A stretch of 64,000 bases of DNA from NCBI GenBank assembly GCA_037444825.1, contig JBBILR010000001.1, positions 133,885 through 197,884 of the forward strand, read 5' to 3'. Under the pieces are notes generated by a model. That model searched no databases. It saw only the letters and a list, made by a program, of their open reading frames with translations, and was not told where the DNA came from. The position numbers were made by a program, and so were the translations under genes. Shown here piece by piece: positions 61,661 through 64,000 of this stretch. Within the stretch, counting starts at the first letter, position 1. Every line of letters begins with the position of its first letter. This DNA comes from JBFLVU01 sp037444825. Its GTDB lineage: Bacteria > Acidobacteriota > UBA4820 > DSQY01.

Positions 61661-62791
61661 TCAGGCCCGGGGGAGGGTGAGCCGCAGCTCCACCCCCCCC
61701 TCCTCCCGGGAGTGGCAGGCGAGGTCCCCCCCGCAGAGAACGGCCACGTACCTCCCCGCGGCGAGGCCTAGGCCGGCTTCTTCGGCCTCCTCGTCCACGG
61801 CGGCCAGGGGTTCGGGGTAGAAGCGCTCCAGGATTTTGGCCGGGGGGGGCGCCTCTTCGGCGAGGGAGGGAAGGATGAGGCTCAGGCTCGCCCGGCGGTC
61901 CTCGCCCCGAACGCGCCAGGGGATCTCCGTCCCCTCCGGAACCAGGGAGACGGCGTTGGAGGCCAGGTTCTTGAGGAGGTAGTCGACGGACTCGGGGCAG
62001 GCGAGCACGGCGCTGCCGTCGTCCTCCCCGTGGGGGGCGGGCCGGGCTCGGCATCCCGCGTGGGAGCCATCGGACACGAGTTTCCTCCAGAGGTCTCCGA
62101 GGGGAAGGACCTTCTGTTCCTGATCGTGGAGGTGGCGGGTGAGCCGGCTGAAGGCCAAGAGGCGCTCCACCATGGACGCCAGGAGAGCGACGTTTCGGCG
62201 GATGGTCTCCAGGGGCTTTTCCTGGGCGCTCTGAAGCGGCCCGTAACGGCCCCGCAGGAGAAGTTCCACGAACCCCTGCATCACCACCGGCGGGGTGACC
62301 AGGTCGTGGGCCAGGGCGGAGAGCAGGCTCTCCTGGAGGTCGGCGAGGGTCCGAAGCCTCTCGTTGGTCTCCCGGAGGTCCTCCAGAAGGGCGTTCTGCC
62401 TACGGAAGAGGGCGGCCTCCGTCGTCACGTCCCGGAAGACACCCTCGTAGCCCACGGTGCGGCCGTCCCCGTCCCGGAGGAGTCGGATGCTCGATTCGAC
62501 CATCACCTCCCGGCCGTCCGCCCGCCTGCCCAAGGAGCTGTAGGCCGCCAGGCCGCCGCGCTCCTCCATCTGCCGCCGGATGGCCTCCCGATCGTAGGTC
62601 CCGGCGTCGAAGTCCCGAGTGCGGTACCCCTCCACCATCTCTTCGGGAGAGACGCCGAAACAGGCGGCACCGGCCGCGTTGATGAAGCGGATTCTCCCTT
62701 CGAGGTCGCTCCGGTAGAGACCGATGCCCAGCCGGTCGAGGATCTCCACCAGGGCTGGGGGGGGTGGGGCGAAGGGGTCCACCTGGGTCAT
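61661..62791 (-). CDS. orphan PAS-domain histidine kinase with divergent ATPase domain
   Basis: A 376-residue soluble sensor kinase. PAS (about 12-130), a short coiled coil, HisKA with the H box LSALAHDLVTPP (about 160-171) and an ATPase domain from about 240. The N box (NLASNAV) and a late GLGLAAGRYVAVLCGG are visible, but the usual G1 box (DxGxG) is not. It may have low kinase activity or act mainly as a phosphatase or binding partner. No response regulator is adjacent; three orphan REC proteins lie elsewhere in the window. Confidence 0.83.
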   Translation of the reverse strand: MTQVDPFAPPPPALVEILDRLGIGLYRSDLEGRIRFINAAGAACFGVSPEEMVEGYRTRDFDAGTYDREAIRRQMEERGGLAAYSSLGRRADGREVMVESSIRLLRDGDGRTVGYEGVFRDVTTEAALFRRQNALLEDLRETNERLRTLADLQESLLSALAHDLVTPPVVMQGFVELLLRGRYGPLQSAQEKPLETIRRNVALLASMVERLLAFSRLTRHLHDQEQKVLPLGDLWRKLVSDGSHAGCRARPAPHGEDDGSAVLACPESVDYLLKNLASNAVSLVPEGTEIPWRVRGEDRRASLSLILPSLAEEAPPPAKILERFYPEPLAAVDEEAEEAGLGLAAGRYVAVLCGGDLACHSREEGGVELRLTLPRA

Positions 62792-62856
62792 CCTCGGTCG
62801 TCTCCTCGGTACCCATCATACTCCACTTCGCCGGCACTTCCCTTTTCGGCTTCACC

Positions 62857-62885
62857 TTGACGGACAAGGCTTTTCGGGCTACCCT
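62857..62885 (+). promoter_or_regulatory. promoter of mlaEF, possibly leaderless
   Basis: TTGACG (62857-62862), a 17-bp spacer and TACCCT (62880-62885). The mlaE ATG starts seven bases after the last base of the -10, and no ribosome-binding site precedes it. Confidence 0.5.
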
Positions 62886-62891
62886 GCCTCC

Positions 62892-63668
62892 ATGGCCGGC
62901 ATGACGGCATGGAGGGACTGGCGGGTCTGGAGGGGCCTCCACTACCTGGGGGGTCTCGCCCTGTTGGCTCGCGACACCCTGAGGTGCCTGGCGACGGGCC
63001 GGTGGGAGGGCTCCCTCATCCTGTACCAGATGGACCTCCTGGGGGTCCAGTCCTTCTCCATCGTCCTCATCACCGCCACCTTCATGGGGATGGTGCTGGC
63101 CGTGCAAACGGCGTACACGCTGGAGGCCTTCGGGGCCAAGCTGTACGTCGGGGAGGTGGTGGCCATCTCCATGACCCGGGAGCTGGCCCCGGTGATCATC
63201 TCCCTCATGGTCGGGGGCCGGGTGGGGGCCGGGATCACCGCCGAGATCGGGGCCATGAAGGTCACGGAGCAGATCGACGCCCTGCGCGCCCTGGGGGCCA
63301 ACCCGGTGCGCAAGCTGGTGGTCCCCCGGCTGGTGGCGGTCCTCATTTTCCTCCCCCTGCTGGTCCTTCTGGCGGACGCCCTGGGCATCCTCGGGGGTTG
63401 GATCATCTCCAGCCTGGAACTCCGGATCGGAGGCCGCTTTTACTTCACCCACGTCTTTCGCCTGCTGAAGTTTTCGGACGTCTTCTCCGGTCTGGGGAAG
63501 ACGTTCTTCTTCGCCCTCTTCATCACCCTGATCGGGTGCTACAACGGCATGAACGCGGAGGGGGGCGCCGACGGGGTGGGGAGGGCCACCACCTTCACCG
63601 TGGTCCTTTCCTCCATCGTGATCCTCATCTCCAATTTCTTTCTCACCAAGCTCTTTTTGGCGTTCTGA
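62892..63668 (+). CDS. mlaE: MlaE-type ABC permease for phospholipid transport
   Basis: A 258-residue inner-membrane permease of the system that keeps outer-membrane lipid asymmetry. Characteristic stretches are FMGMVLAVQTAYTLEAFGA, SMTRELAPVIISLMVGGRVG and AEIGAMKVTEQIDALRALG, the conserved MlaE core, followed by four to five spans. ATG 62892 gives the usual protein length. The ATPase gene follows after one base. Confidence 0.92.
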   Translation: MAGMTAWRDWRVWRGLHYLGGLALLARDTLRCLATGRWEGSLILYQMDLLGVQSFSIVLITATFMGMVLAVQTAYTLEAFGAKLYVGEVVAISMTRELAPVIISLMVGGRVGAGITAEIGAMKVTEQIDALRALGANPVRKLVVPRLVAVLIFLPLLVLLADALGILGGWIISSLELRIGGRFYFTHVFRLLKFSDVFSGLGKTFFFALFITLIGCYNGMNAEGGADGVGRATTFTVVLSSIVILISNFFLTKLFLAF

Positions 63669-63669
63669 G

Positions 63670-64000
63670 ATGGAAGCCTTTCTCGAGTACCGCGGCGTCG
63701 AAAAGGCCTTCGGGGAGAAGCGGGTCCTTTGCGGCGTGGACCTCACCGTTCGGCGGGGGGAGACGCTGGTGGTGCTGGGGGGGTCGGGGACCGGGAAGTC
63801 GGTCCTCCTCAAGGCCACCATCGGTCTCTTCCCCGTGGACGGCGGCCGGATTCTCGTGGAGGGGGAGGACGTCACCGATTACGACGAGGCCGCCTGGATG
63901 GCGGTCCGGCGGAAGGTTTCCTACATGTTCCAGTGGGGGGCCCTCTTGACTCCAAGGACGTCGACGAGAACGTCGCCTTTCCCCAGGGGGACGCCCGGGG
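63670..64000 (+). CDS. mlaF: MlaF-type ABC ATPase (partial, apparently frameshifted)
   Basis: The first part of the ATPase partner of MlaE: Walker A GGSGTGKS at about 35-42 and the start of the Q-loop region YMFQWGAL near 86-93. After this the annotated frame reads LTPRTSTRTS, unlike any MlaF. Adding one T at 63946-63947 restores DSKDVDENVAFP, the expected continuation. So there is a one-base deletion, real or from sequencing, about 53 bases before the window end, where the gene is also cut off. Confidence 0.85.
   Translation, partial: MEAFLEYRGVEKAFGEKRVLCGVDLTVRRGETLVVLGGSGTGKSVLLKATIGLFPVDGGRILVEGEDVTDYDEAAWMAVRRKVSYMFQWGALLTPRTSTRTSPFPRGTPG

Overview
The window is a gene-dense piece of a GC-rich bacterial chromosome of ordinary, mostly housekeeping content. 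I see no rRNA operon, insertion sequence, prophage or CRISPR array. The organism is Gram-negative: lpxK (lipid A), mlaE/mlaF (outer-membrane lipid asymmetry), several lipoproteins and a rod-shape (elongasome) operon are present. A cytochrome bd oxidase, pyruvate phosphate dikinase, an Aquifex-type aconitase, GTG starts and start/stop overlaps (ATGA, GTGA, TGATG) at many junctions would fit an Acidobacteriota-like or deltaproteobacterial lineage. That placement is an inference and is not proven by the sequence.

Layout. 1-3.8 kb: end of glyS, then an Rrf2 Fe-S-type regulator translationally coupled to cydAB. 3.9-9.1 kb: an M48-LysM lipoprotein protease divergent from a Ser/Thr kinase, then an NRAMP transporter fused to a universal-stress domain. 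9.1-22.7 kb, minus strand: a solute-binding lipoprotein, and a long tightly packed operon reading FecR-like protein, GAF-GGDEF cyclase, mreB, mreC, mreD, mrdA, rodA, a ThiF/MoeB-like enzyme, lpxK, priA. 22.9-26.1 kb: TlpA-like thioredoxin, class I amidotransferase-like peptidase, DinG-like helicase. 26.1-32.1 kb: proline dehydrogenase, then DUF1015-serA-serC (serine synthesis) and an ANKH/MOP-like membrane protein. 32.1-38.1 kb: SlyD, a flavodoxin-fold reductase, dinB, a DUF948/YtxH envelope pair, a zinc-ribbon response regulator and rsmA.

38.0-41.3 kb, minus strand: an alanine/lysine-rich coiled-coil lipoprotein ending in KKGKK, followed by two active-site-bearing L,D-transpeptidases and a third secreted protein that may be a degenerate relative. 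I read this as a possible Braun-lipoprotein-like outer-membrane tether, and it is the most interesting locus here. 41.7-54 kb: tRNA-Ala(GGC) with a near-consensus promoter, recJ, ppdK, a PATAN-REC-GAF regulator coupled to a transglutaminase-like protein, nusB, ribH, a PfkB kinase, MTA phosphorylase and aconitase. 54-64 kb: a REC-PilZ regulator, DMT transporter, ornithine aminotransferase, FmdB and DUF523/DUF1722 proteins, a TIGR01777 epimerase, CorA, a PAS histidine kinase, mlaE and the start of mlaF, which is frameshifted close to the window edge.

Themes that link the genes: envelope building (mre/mrd, L,D-transpeptidases, lpxK, mla), c-di-GMP or phosphorelay signalling (GGDEF, PilZ, three REC proteins, one histidine kinase, one Ser/Thr kinase), and amino-acid metabolism (proline and ornithine breakdown, serine synthesis).
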